Shown here piece after piece: positions 1-6,696 of a stretch of 11,635 nucleotides of DNA. The notes under the pieces are model-generated. The model was not told the origin of the DNA. It saw only the letters and a list, made by a program, of their open reading frames with translations, and searched no databases. How positions within the stretch are numbered: position 1 is the first letter of the stretch; the number at the start of each line of letters is the position of its first letter. The DNA is from Rubrobacter sp. GTDB lineage: Bacteria; Actinomycetota; Rubrobacteria; Rubrobacterales; Rubrobacteraceae. Made by a program: the position numbers and the translations under genes. Location of the stretch: positions 1 through 11,635 of the forward strand of contig JAFAPF010000320.1 in NCBI GenBank assembly GCA_019247245.1, in the 5' to 3' direction.

Positions 1-381
1 GTGATCGTAGCCGACGCCTTTTCCTCGGATGCGGTACCGGTTCACCTGCTAACGCGCGAAGCGCTGGACATATACCTCTCCAAGCTAAGGAGCGATGGGG
101 TTATGGCCTACCACATCTCCAACCGACATTTGGACCTTGAACCCATGTTGGGCAACCTGGCACGGGATAGACAGCTTGTCTGCTATAGCCAGCTTGATAC
201 CCAGACTGAAGGAGAACCAGGCAAACTGCCATCAAACTGGGTGATGATGGCAAACAAGAAGGAGGATCTGGGCAGCGTGGTCAATGACAGGCGTTGGCGG
301 GCGTGCGCTACCACTTCTGATCCAAGCGATGTCTGGACCAATGACTTCTCGAACATCCTCAGCATCTTTAAGTGGCGCTGA
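1..381 (+). CDS. Spermidine synthase-like C-terminus of a probable fused MFS/spermidine synthase (5' partial)
   Basis: The gene enters the window from the left, and only the last 126 codons are visible. The GTG at position 1 is probably an internal valine, not the start. Residues 4-22 (ADAFSSDAVPVHLLTREAL), followed by GVMAYHISNRHLDLEP, match the conserved core of the aminopropyltransferase-like domain found at the C-terminus of large fused transporter/spermidine synthase proteins. Asp5 sits where the catalytic Asp of spermidine synthases lies. The family has a Rossmann methyltransferase-like fold and, in classical members, transfers an aminopropyl group from decarboxylated SAM to putrescine. 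For the fused membrane versions the real substrate is unknown. The protein ends in FKWR with TGA. No membrane segments fall in the visible part. Family assignment is confident; the fusion and the function are inferred. Confidence 0.8.
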   Translation: MIVADAFSSDAVPVHLLTREALDIYLSKLRSDGVMAYHISNRHLDLEPMLGNLARDRQLVCYSQLDTQTEGEPGKLPSNWVMMANKKEDLGSVVNDRRWRACATTSDPSDVWTNDFSNILSIFKWR

Positions 382-389
382 GTCCTTCT

Positions 390-770
390 CTACAGCCCGG
401 ATGGTTCGGTATTTTCTCCGGACCATCCGGGCGCATCTTCTTCGAACGTTACAGCGGCAGTACCCAGTGAGGTACCCTGGCTCTCGATGATGCGACGCTC
501 GGACAGATAGGCTTGGATCATCATCGCGAGCTCGATCTTGTCGCGTGCGATGGGGAGGGTGCCAGCCTCCTCCTGCATCAAGATGTCACTTCCCTTTACT
601 CCCAAAGACCTCTCGAACTCCCCGATCCTACGCCGTAACTTCAAGCGACCGCCGGGGGTTAGACGCAAAAAGGTCTGGTTTTCGGAACCCCGTACAGGGT
701 ATATCCAGGCGTTCTTTACCCAGGATTGCAGAATCTCCGTTTTCAGCTGCTCTCTGTGTTTTAGATCCAT
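390..770 (-). CDS. Conserved-looking hypothetical protein, 126 aa
   Basis: I do not recognise this protein. It is soluble, with no signal peptide or membrane segment, and has an N-terminal half rich in basic residues (RLTPGGRLKLRRRIGEFERS) and an acidic, low-complexity C-terminal tail. The chosen start is the ATG at 770-768, because GAAGG within AGGAGAAGG (776-784 on the minus strand) stands 5 nt upstream. An in-frame GTG at 776 would overlap that site. The gene converges on the spermidine synthase-like gene with 8 nt between the stop codons, and it is divergent from the gene at 851. The clean ribosome-binding site and the lack of a better frame argue that it is real. Its final codons form a 10-bp inverted repeat. 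Confidence 0.6.
   Translation of the reverse strand: MDLKHREQLKTEILQSWVKNAWIYPVRGSENQTFLRLTPGGRLKLRRRIGEFERSLGVKGSDILMQEEAGTLPIARDKIELAMMIQAYLSERRIIESQGTSLGTAAVTFEEDAPGWSGENTEPSGL
396..431. terminator. Inverted repeat between convergent genes, possible bidirectional terminator
   Basis: CCCGGATGGT (396-405) pairs perfectly with ACCATCCGGG (422-431) across a 16-nt loop. It lies 15 nt after the stop of the plus-strand gene and inside the last codons of the minus-strand gene. There is no downstream T-run on the plus side, so factor-independent termination is uncertain. Confidence 0.35.
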
Positions 771-850
771 CAACACCTTCTCCTAGCTGTCACGTTAATG
801 TACTACCCTAACCCACGAAACTCTACAATGGCCTAAGCGTATAGGTCGAT

Positions 851-1378
851 ATGATGAGCTGCACTCCGAGCACCGCTACTTTCTGGGGACACAAGCTCCA
901 GCAAAACCTAGCAGGCTCCTTTACCGCTCGCTCTAGCGGCTTCTTCGCGTCGGAGCTGAGCCTTCTGACCCTGGGCGTGGAAGAGTTCGGTACGCTGCGT
1001 TTGGGTAGAATGGGGGATGCACAGTTCCAAGCGGAAAGCTTCGTGGCGGCGTTCGAGACGTCTGGAAAACGCTACAGTATGGGCGTGGATGGTAGGGAAA
1101 TACTCGCCGCCCATTCGAAAGGGTACTCCACCGACAAGCTCGAAATCTTCTGTGGTGATCAAACTTACGAGGCCCAGATTAGCCCTTTCCGCAACCTCGC
1201 GCTCGCCTCGCAACCCGCCGGTGAAAAGACAGCGCATCTCTCTGGAGGTTTGACCGGTCGAAGCTATGAGGTCCTCTTCGCCGCCGAAGACAGGTGCGCG
1301 CTCTCCGTGGCGGTCTTTCTCCTCTGGCGTATCGTCGCTGCCCGCCGCCACGCCTACCGTGCGGGAGGAGCTATGTAA
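851..1378 (+). CDS. Hypothetical protein, 175 aa, possible tubby/LURP-like beta fold
   Basis: No family is recognised with certainty. The sequence alternates short hydrophobic and polar stretches with frequent glycines (GTLRLGRMGDAQFQAESF, then GRSYEVLFAAEDRCALSVAV). This suggests an all-beta protein, in the style of tubby C-terminal/LURP-one-related domains. It ends in a hydrophobic helix, ALSVAVFLLWRIVAARRHAY, that could be the buried helix of such a barrel or a membrane anchor. The start is ATG 851 or the adjacent ATG 854; the ribosome-binding site is weak (AGGT about 8 nt upstream). A minus-strand frame of similar length (908-1444) overlaps it, but that translation is rich in Arg/Glu/Ser and lacks a coherent fold pattern, so the plus strand is preferred. 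It is followed co-directionally, after 77 nt, by the DUF4870 gene. Confidence 0.6.
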   Translation: MMSCTPSTATFWGHKLQQNLAGSFTARSSGFFASELSLLTLGVEEFGTLRLGRMGDAQFQAESFVAAFETSGKRYSMGVDGREILAAHSKGYSTDKLEIFCGDQTYEAQISPFRNLALASQPAGEKTAHLSGGLTGRSYEVLFAAEDRCALSVAVFLLWRIVAARRHAYRAGGAM

Positions 1379-1455
1379 GGGGAGCAGCCCGGAGAAACCT
1401 TTGCCGCGTTGTATAAACTGGATCGTGCTAGACGTATCGAGCAAAAGGAGCGAGC

Positions 1456-1902
1456 ATGCAACAGCGAGACCCGAACTACGGAAGGCAACAGGAGCCCCAG
1501 GAGCTCCGAACCCCAGTGCGGATGAGTATCGAAGACGAGCGGACTTGGTCGATGATCGCGCACCTAAGCGTGCTGTTGAACTTAATAACCGGTCTCGGCG
1601 GCCCGGTCGCCGCCCTTATCATCTGGTTGGTCTACAAGGACAGGTCCCAGAGGGTAGCCTTCCACGCCCTGCAGTCGCTCTGGTATCAGATAGCATGGAT
1701 CGTGATCCTCGCAGTAGGCTGGTCTGTTACCTTCGTCCTCATGTTCGTCTTGATCGGTTTTCTGCTGATCCCGGTGATGGTGCTGCTTTCTTTAGTACCC
1801 TTCATACACCAGTGTTACGCCGCCTACAAAGCCTACCAGGGCGTTGACTATCGTTACCCAATCATAGCCGACATGATCCACAGCGAACGTAGAATCCCCT
1901 AA
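1456..1902 (+). CDS. DUF4870 (Tic20-like) domain membrane protein, 148 aa
   Basis: A small integral membrane protein of the DUF4870 family, whose biochemical role is unknown. Residues 1-25 are a polar, Gln/Arg-rich N-terminal tail. The family core starts at DERTWSMIAHLSVL (28-40) and continues with a glycine-rich turn, a hydrophobic segment ending at VYKD (59-62), and the conserved RVAFHALQSLW (66-76). Two long hydrophobic helices follow (about 77-97 and 98-118), then the typical closing motif AAYKAYQGVDYRYPIIAD (122-139). The start is ATG 1456, with AAGGAG at 1445-1450 and a 5-nt spacer. The gene is probably transcribed alone or with the preceding 851-1378 gene, and a long hairpin follows 20 nt after the stop. 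Confidence 0.88.
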   Translation: MQQRDPNYGRQQEPQELRTPVRMSIEDERTWSMIAHLSVLLNLITGLGGPVAALIIWLVYKDRSQRVAFHALQSLWYQIAWIVILAVGWSVTFVLMFVLIGFLLIPVMVLLSLVPFIHQCYAAYKAYQGVDYRYPIIADMIHSERRIP

Positions 1903-1921
1903 CCTTCTTGGAGCTCATACC

Positions 1922-1968
1922 CGCCGGTATACCACCCGGGCGAACTAGGCTCGGGTGGTATACCGACC
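1922..1968 (+). terminator. Long stem-loop after the DUF4870 gene
   Basis: CGGTATACCACCCG (1925-1938) is perfectly complementary to CGGGTGGTATACCG (1952-1965). The stem can extend inward by G-U, G-C and C-G pairs to leave a 7-nt loop (1942-1948). The following bases are T-rich only weakly (CCCTATTTATAG), so it is a likely but atypical terminator. It separates the DUF4870 gene from the protease leader. Confidence 0.65.
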
Positions 1969-1989
1969 CTATTTATAGTGTTTGTAAGA

Positions 1990-2034
1990 CAACCTTCCCA
2001 ATAAAAGGTTGCATCTCGCCTGTAAGAGGTGCAA
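1990..2034 (+). promoter_or_regulatory. Two overlapping, mutually exclusive hairpins in the leader of the FtsH-like gene
   Basis: Hairpin 1 is CAACCTT (1990-1996) with AAGGTTG (2005-2011). Hairpin 2 is TTGCATCTC (2009-2017) with GAGGTGCAA (2026-2034), including one G-U pair. They share TTG at 2009-2011, so both cannot form fully at once. The ribosome-binding site lies 18 nt further on. An attenuator or RNA switch is possible, but no known riboswitch class is recognised. Confidence 0.35.
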
Positions 2035-2067
2035 ACTAGGCTTTCTTAGTCAAGGAGGTAATTAGAG

Positions 2068-4008
2068 GTGTTGAAGCGCTCCCGCACCAGAGATCCGTAC
2101 GCCGAGAGTTTTCGCGAACGGCACGCTTTGAGCATAAACCAGGCGAAGCGATGGACGAGGCGTCTCCTTTTTGTCGCGGCTATCTACGGCCTTTATCTGC
2201 TGGTTGTCTGGTCGTTCTTCCCATGGGGGCAGGTAATAGTAACCTCACAGGGCCCGGTCCGGGTCCCGCAGTTCTCCCTTTCGGAGGCAAATGGCCTCAT
2301 CCCCGGGCTACTGGAGGAGCTATTAGGCTTGGGGGCCACGCTATTCGTTGCCATGGCGCTCCTGATCGTGCAGTTCGTGGCGCTCTTCTGGTACCTCTCA
2401 CGCGGCAGGACCTACATAATCTATCCGGGGGAATATGACACAAGCTTCGAAGATGTGCGCGGCCAGAAGGCTGCGGTCGAGGCCACAAGCGAAGTCGTAA
2501 GGCTCTTCCAGGGCTTCAAAAAGTTCCGCAAGATGGGAGGCTATCCGCCGCAGGGTATCTTGCTCGAAGGCCCGCCGGGGACCGGGAAGACACTTTTATC
2601 CAAGGCCATAGCAGGCGAGGTGAACGTGCCGTTTATCTACGCCTCGGCTTCGAGCTTCAACAACATGTTCATGGGTGTGGCGAACCTGCGGGTGGCGAGG
2701 CTGTTCGCCAGGGCCCGTAAGTTCTCCCAGCGCTTTGGAGGAGCAGTCATTTTCATGGACGAGCTCGATGCCATCGGCTCTCGCGGCGGGGTCGCAGGGA
2801 TGATGGAACCCTACCCCTTCGACGAGTCCTTCCGCCATGGTCTAGAGGACAGGCTCTTCATGAAACGGTCGGAAGACCCCCGGCGGGAAGGCATCTTGGG
2901 CTTCGTAGACCGGGTCTTCGCCGGTGGTCTCAATGCAGGAGGGATGGGCGGGATGCTCGTCAACGAGCTGCTCGTACAAATGGACGGGCTCGAGCAGCCC
3001 AGGGGCTTTAGGCGCCTGCTGCGACGTACGATCCCGCTCTTCATCCGTAAGCACCTGAAGAGGAAGACTCCCTCCTACAATATCCTGGTGATCGGGGCCA
3101 CCAACCGGGCCGACGCGCTTGACCCGGCGCTGCTCAGGCCTGGACGGTTCGACCGGCGTCTACACGTGGGGTTGCCGGATAAGGCAGGCCGCAAGGACAT
3201 CGCCAAATATTACCTGGATAAGGTCCACCATGAGGACGTGGACCTCGAGAAGCTCGCGAAGGCAACGGTTGGGTACTCTCCGGCCCGAATCAAGAACATC
3301 ATCAACGAAGCGCTCATCTTCGCGCTGCAGAACGGGCGGGACGCCCTGGACTGGGAAGACATCTGGTCGGCCAAGCTGACCGATGAGATCGGGCTCAAGC
3401 AGCCTGTGGAGTACGACGAGGAGGAAAAGGTCAAGATCGCCACCCATGAGGCTGGGCACGCGGTCGCCTCATGGTATCTGGAGCGCGAAGAGCTTCAGAT
3501 GCAAGTCATTAGCATAGTCAAGCGGGAGAGTACTTTAGGGCTGGTTAGCTATCAGGAGAAGGAGGAGCGTTACGTGCGCACCCGCTCGGATGTGATGGCT
3601 CGCATAAAGACAGCTTTAGCCGCTGGGGCGGCGGAGAAGGTCTGGTTCGGGGAGACCACAACGGGCGTGAGTGGGGACCTTCGGCAGGCGACGTGGGCGG
3701 CGGCGACGATGGTCGGGTTTTTCGGCATGGGCAAAGAGCTGTACTCCTTCGGCACCATCCCGAACGAACTCGTCGGCGGCTCCTCCACAGGAGCTCTGCT
3801 TAGGGACGAGGAGGTACGCAAGGAGGCCAACAGGATCTTGGCCGAGGCCCGGGCTGAGATTGAATCGCTACTGCGCGAGAAAGGCACCATCGTCAAGGGC
3901 GTGCGCGACGCGCTGCTGGAACGCGAGGAGATCGTCGGCGAGGAGATAGAGAGGCTTTTCGCAGAGCTCGAGTCTCGTGAGGATCTACAAAGCACCGAAG
4001 TGCACTGA
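2068..4008 (+). CDS. FtsH-like membrane-anchored AAA+ zinc metalloprotease (M41), divergent, 646 aa
   Basis: An ATP-dependent protease that would unfold and degrade membrane and cytoplasmic proteins as a hexamer. Two hydrophobic segments (about 33-53 and 88-110) flank a short outer loop. The AAA+ domain has Walker A GPPGTGKT (168-175), pore loop MFMGV (200-204), Walker B VIFMDELDAIG (227-237) and the second region of homology ATNRADALDPALLRPGRFD (344-362) with arginine fingers R357 and R360. The M41 domain has the zinc site HEAGH (460-464) and the likely third ligand D537 in GVSGDL. Compared with E. coli FtsH there are two extra stretches: about 40 residues after Walker B (near 238-298) and about 25 before ATN (near 311-336). 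The C-terminus (575-640) is a charged helix. The start is GTG 2068, with AAGGAGGT at 2052-2059 and an 8-nt spacer. I leave the symbol blank because this may be a paralogue of the housekeeping FtsH. Confidence 0.93.
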   Translation: MLKRSRTRDPYAESFRERHALSINQAKRWTRRLLFVAAIYGLYLLVVWSFFPWGQVIVTSQGPVRVPQFSLSEANGLIPGLLEELLGLGATLFVAMALLIVQFVALFWYLSRGRTYIIYPGEYDTSFEDVRGQKAAVEATSEVVRLFQGFKKFRKMGGYPPQGILLEGPPGTGKTLLSKAIAGEVNVPFIYASASSFNNMFMGVANLRVARLFARARKFSQRFGGAVIFMDELDAIGSRGGVAGMMEPYPFDESFRHGLEDRLFMKRSEDPRREGILGFVDRVFAGGLNAGGMGGMLVNELLVQMDGLEQPRGFRRLLRRTIPLFIRKHLKRKTPSYNILVIGATNRADALDPALLRPGRFDRRLHVGLPDKAGRKDIAKYYLDKVHHEDVDLEKLAKATVGYSPARIKNIINEALIFALQNGRDALDWEDIWSAKLTDEIGLKQPVEYDEEEKVKIATHEAGHAVASWYLEREELQMQVISIVKRESTLGLVSYQEKEERYVRTRSDVMARIKTALAAGAAEKVWFGETTTGVSGDLRQATWAAATMVGFFGMGKELYSFGTIPNELVGGSSTGALLRDEEVRKEANRILAEARAEIESLLREKGTIVKGVRDALLEREEIVGEEIERLFAELESREDLQSTEVH

Positions 4009-4040
4009 ACGTCGGAGGTTTAGAAGAGCCAGAAGGCCTT

Positions 4041-4076
4041 CGCCTAGACGTCCACTTGGGCGTTACTAGATAGGCG
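4041..4076. terminator. Weak compound stem-loop between convergent genes
   Basis: CGCCTA (4041-4046) pairs with TAGGCG (4071-4076). Nested inside, ACGTCC (4048-4053) pairs with GGGCGT (4058-4063) across an ACTT loop, with one G-U pair. The structure overlaps the last codons of the minus-strand gene and lies just after the protease stop. There is no T-run; it is a plausible shared terminator only. Confidence 0.3.
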
Positions 4077-4347
4077 TCTCTTCTGGTGGTCCAGATGAGG
4101 GTACGTCTTTTAGTACTACCGCCTCCCAGCCGGGTTCCTCGTTAGCTTCGATGAACTCACCTTCCCATACATCGCCCCTAAGAGCCACGAACGCCTCGCG
4201 AGCCTCGTCCTGGTCCAATCTGAACCGTCGTCCTATCTCTTCCACACCGATCCTATCGATGCGATCTCCGCCTTCTCGCCAGAGTTTCGCAAGTTCGTTT
4301 TGAAGACCTCGCGCGAACTCTTGACGGCGGTGCTGGTTTTCGGTCAT
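4066..4347 (-). CDS. Small hypothetical protein, 93 aa
   Basis: I do not recognise this protein. It is soluble and acidic. A helical first part (residues 3-25) leads to GVEEIGRRFRLDQDEAREAF (34-53), which has the spacing of a helix-turn-helix or winged-helix core. Next comes WEGEFIEANEEPGWEAVVL (61-79), which could be the wing strands, and a Pro/Glu-rich tail. A regulatory role is therefore possible but unproven. The start is ATG 4347, because a perfect AGGAGG (4353-4358 on the minus strand) stands 5 nt upstream. A longer in-frame version to 4458 is possible but has no such signal and adds a Gly/Ser/Cys-rich, unconvincing extension. It is divergent from the metallophosphoesterase at 4496, and the 148-bp gap can hold promoters for both. 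Confidence 0.65.
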   Translation of the reverse strand: MTENQHRRQEFARGLQNELAKLWREGGDRIDRIGVEEIGRRFRLDQDEAREAFVALRGDVWEGEFIEANEEPGWEAVVLKDVPSSGPPEETPI

Positions 4348-4495
4348 GCTCGCCTCCTGGGTTATTTCGCCGCTTGATATATGCCCGCACCTCTCGTATC
4401 GGAACCCAGCACCAACAAAAGATGGACCGGACCCTGCCGATCCGACCGTGATGCACAACCCGGCGGATAATATCGGCTTTCACTAGACTAGGAAC

Positions 4496-5362
4496 GTGCG
4501 CCGACCCAGAATACCTCATCGAACCTTTTTGAGGGTCCTCGCTGGGACAGCTATCGGCGGCACGCTCGCAGGTATGAGCGGGCTTTGTTACGCTCAAAAG
4601 TTCGCGCCGGAGAACATAGAAGTTACCAACGTGTCGCTCACCCTACCCCGGCTGACTCCTCTATTCGACGGCTATAGAATCGTCCAGATCAGCGACATCC
4701 ACATGGATGATTGGATGACCTTCGGGCGCCTCACAGGCATCATTGAGCTCATCAACGAGCAGAAGGCAGACCTCATCGCGATAACCGGCGACTTCGTAAC
4801 CTACTCGGCGAAGTTCAACGACGAGGAGCTGATCGACGCTTTGAGCATGCTCCGCGCCTCCGACGGGGTGGTCGCGGTGCTTGGCAACCACGACCACGAG
4901 GTAGATCCGGCCCGGACCCGAAGCCTCGTCCACAAGAGCGGGGTCTCGGAAGTAGGTAACGGGTTTCGCACCATCTGGCGTAGCGATGATGCTCTCCACC
5001 TCGCTGGTGTAGACGACTTGTTCGCGCGCCAGGCTCGACTGCATGACGTTCTTAAGAAGCTTCCCGACGAAGGCACCGCCATCCTGCTGGCCCACGAACC
5101 GGATTTCGCTGACGTATCTGCTCCGACCGGGCGGTTCGATCTGCAGCTCTCCGGCCACTCACACGGTGGGCAGGTACGGCTCCCCTTCATCGGTGCGCCA
5201 TACTTGCCTCCCTACGGCAGGCGTTATCCCTGCGGTCTCTACGAGGTAGACGGCATGCTCCTGTATACCAACAGGGGCCTCGGTATGTTCCCACCACACA
5301 TCCGCATTCTTTGTCGGCCGGAGATCACCGTCTTCACCCTCCGGATGACCGAAAGGCCCTGA
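4496..5362 (+). CDS. Exported metallophosphoesterase, YkuE/YaeI-like, 288 aa
   Basis: A calcineurin-like two-metal phosphoesterase; relatives act outside the cytoplasm or at the membrane, some on lipid phosphates, but the substrate here is unknown. The N-terminus has basic residues (RRPRIPHRTFLR) followed by a hydrophobic stretch (13-33) ending near CYA, so it is an export signal, perhaps Tat-like, although a strict twin-Arg consensus is not seen. All metal-binding motifs are present: SDIH (D67, H69), GDF (D99), GNHDH (N131, H132), LAHEPD (H200) and GHSHGGQ (H221, H223). The closing NRGLG (259-263) is also typical. The length is normal for the family. The start is GTG 4496, preceded by a weak AGGA 3 nt upstream. 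Transcribed alone; the next gene is convergent. Confidence 0.9.
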   Translation: MRRPRIPHRTFLRVLAGTAIGGTLAGMSGLCYAQKFAPENIEVTNVSLTLPRLTPLFDGYRIVQISDIHMDDWMTFGRLTGIIELINEQKADLIAITGDFVTYSAKFNDEELIDALSMLRASDGVVAVLGNHDHEVDPARTRSLVHKSGVSEVGNGFRTIWRSDDALHLAGVDDLFARQARLHDVLKKLPDEGTAILLAHEPDFADVSAPTGRFDLQLSGHSHGGQVRLPFIGAPYLPPYGRRYPCGLYEVDGMLLYTNRGLGMFPPHIRILCRPEITVFTLRMTERP

Positions 5363-5463
5363 TCCGGCCGCGCTTGCACGCAGCCTCGCTACTCTACGCT
5401 ATCCCGTGCCAGAGACCTGTCTCGGCTGCCCAGGGTGATCCCGCTAGTCGTGCTGTGTTGAGG

Positions 5464-5512
5464 TAAGGATACGACCGCAGGTGGTTATGATCCCACCCTT
5501 ACACTATTTTTT
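5464..5512 (+). terminator. Imperfect stem-loop plus T-run after the metallophosphoesterase
   Basis: GTAAG (about 5463-5468) can pair with CTTAC (5498-5502), and GGTGG with CCACC, with a 12-nt bulge in the left arm. TTTTTT follows at 5507-5512. The T-run also encodes the Lys-Lys end of the convergent gene. This is a weak terminator candidate. Confidence 0.3.
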
Positions 5513-5719
5513 GCGGACATCTTTAAGGATTTCGAAGATCTCGTTTATCAGCTCCTCGCGCCTTTGGGGCGGGAGATCCCTGGGGTGGATGGTTTGTTTA
5601 TCGGACTGAAGGTTACGAAATTGCCCTTCTTCAGCCAGGTACCGGTCTATAAGACGCACGACGGCATCGACTTTCTCGCGAGGGAGGCCATCGCCGCCAC
5701 GGGTTAGCCTGCTCCACAT
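5504..5719 (-). CDS. Small hypothetical protein, 71 aa
   Basis: I do not recognise this protein. It is soluble and mostly charged helix: GLPREKVDAVVRLIDRYL (11-28), then a linker, then LPPQRREELINEIFEILKDV (49-68), ending in KK. Two amphipathic helices around a polar linker suggest a small helical or protein-binding domain. The start is ATG 5719, with GAAGGGG 10 nt upstream (5730-5736 on the minus strand). That site lies inside the last codons of the decayed metallophosphoesterase, whose reconstructed TAA is at 5729-5727, so the two were probably translationally linked. It is the last gene of the minus-strand block that begins with the hydrolase at 7491. The preserved frame in spite of the broken upstream gene suggests it is still in use. 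Confidence 0.55.
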   Translation of the reverse strand: MWSRLTRGGDGLPREKVDAVVRLIDRYLAEEGQFRNLQSDKQTIHPRDLPPQRREELINEIFEILKDVRKK

Positions 5720-5726
5720 GCTCTCT

Positions 5727-6648
5727 TTACCCCTTCTCCTGGCTATCCTTGTCGGGATGCATTATACCCCGCGTCGTCGCCTCAGCAGGACTCCTCGGCG
5801 AGTGAAGGGCGTAGCGAGTAGCGACGCGACGGGAGAAAAAGAGCTCCCGGAAGGGGGTGAAGCCTCCGATGCCCTGCCAGGCATAGGCGGTTATACGGAG
5901 GTCGCTCTCCTCTATCTCGAAAGGTTGAAGCTCGAAGGACGCCCGAGGCGAAGGCGGTTCGACACCGGGCCGGCGGTTGAGATAACGAGACCGGGAGCAC
6001 TCTCCTCGACGGTATGGACGGCCTCCTGGTGGTCCTGGCCACGGAGGGCCAGCTCGGCCCCTAACGAGGCGAAGGCTAAGGTTACTTCGGTATTGGCGAG
6101 CCCGTGACGACCAGAGTTCTCACCCTTTATGGGGTTGTGGTGAATCATGACTACCCTAGCGACGTCCCGGACGGCGCGTGAGAAGGCCTCTTCGACCTGC
6201 TCCAGATCGCGTTCGTTGACGTAACCTATGACGCCGAGGTCCCGCATGCGCCGCGTGAGGGAGCCGCGCGAGATGCCATGCGCGGTGTTGCATCCGGCGA
6301 TCAGCGCCCCGGATATCTCCAGAGCCGGGTTGAGTTCGGGGGAGATATAACGGATGTATCTGGAATACTTAAACTCATGAGCGGGCTTCCTCAAGAGGCC
6401 TAGATTGCGGGCCACAGCCCCATCCAGCGTATGTCGTGGTTGCCGAGGATAGACTATGAGAGGTGCGGTTCTACGAATGTCGTCGAGGTAAGCGCGGGCA
6501 CGCACGAACTCGGAGGTCAAACATCGCTGGGTGAGATCGCCACCGCGTCCGGCGAGAGCTTCGTGATGCAACTCCTAAGAGAGGTCAACCGCGCGGCCAC
6601 CGAAGGCCGGCCGAAGTGTAAGTCCGACGCGTACAGTATCTTTGCTAC
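5727..6648 (-). pseudogene. Decayed metallophosphoesterase (calcineurin-like), several frameshifts
   Basis: Fragments of one phosphoesterase appear in order in changing frames. First is KILYASDLHFGRPSVAARL (about 6642-6586), with the D-x-H motif. Next, in a second frame, comes GDLTQRCLTSEFVRARAYLD (about 6535-6475). The first frame returns for GNHDIRWMGLW (6444-6412), with the GNH motif. The second frame returns from about 6400 with HEFKYSRYIRYISPELNPA and continues through VVMIHHNP to FNLSR (5915). The tail IEESDLRITAYAWQGIGGF lies in a third frame and ends at TAA 5729-5727. No ATG, GTG or TTG opens the first fragment in frame, and the usual GHDHQE is GQDHQE here, so a metal-binding His is lost. 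The remnant lies 48 nt after the hydrolase stop, in the same direction. It resembles a cytoplasmic phosphohydrolase unlike the intact enzyme at 4496. Neighbouring genes are intact, so decay is likelier than poor sequence. Confidence 0.88.
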
Positions 6649-6696
6649 AAAAGAGGAGTCTACCCGACCGCGCGCGTCTGAGAAACCCGTTCGTCC

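Noticed and set aside
908..1444. Minus-strand open frame of 178 residues
   Set aside because: It overlaps the plus-strand gene at 851-1378 almost completely. Its translation is a compositional mirror without fold-like pattern and no ribosome-binding site is evident.
1266..1847. Plus-strand open frame of 193 residues
   Set aside because: It covers the DUF4870 gene in another frame and reads as Arg/Pro/Ser-rich noise.
2251..3995. Several minus-strand frames within the protease gene
   Set aside because: Third-position GC bias creates open antisense frames; none has a ribosome-binding site or recognisable domain.
4066..4458. Longer version (130 residues) of the small minus-strand gene
   Set aside because: The internal ATG at 4347 has a perfect AGGAGG site at the right distance, whereas the extension has none and would fill the divergent promoter region.
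5363..5503. Possible RNA gene in the gap after the phosphoesterase
   Set aside because: Only short imperfect inverted repeats are present; no tRNA arms or known RNA motif can be drawn.
5718..6107. Plus-strand open frame starting with a signal-peptide-like MLSLPLLLAILVG
   Set aside because: It lies antisense to the phosphoesterase remnant, which is clearly recognisable on the minus strand, and the rest of the frame is Arg/Ser-rich with no family features.
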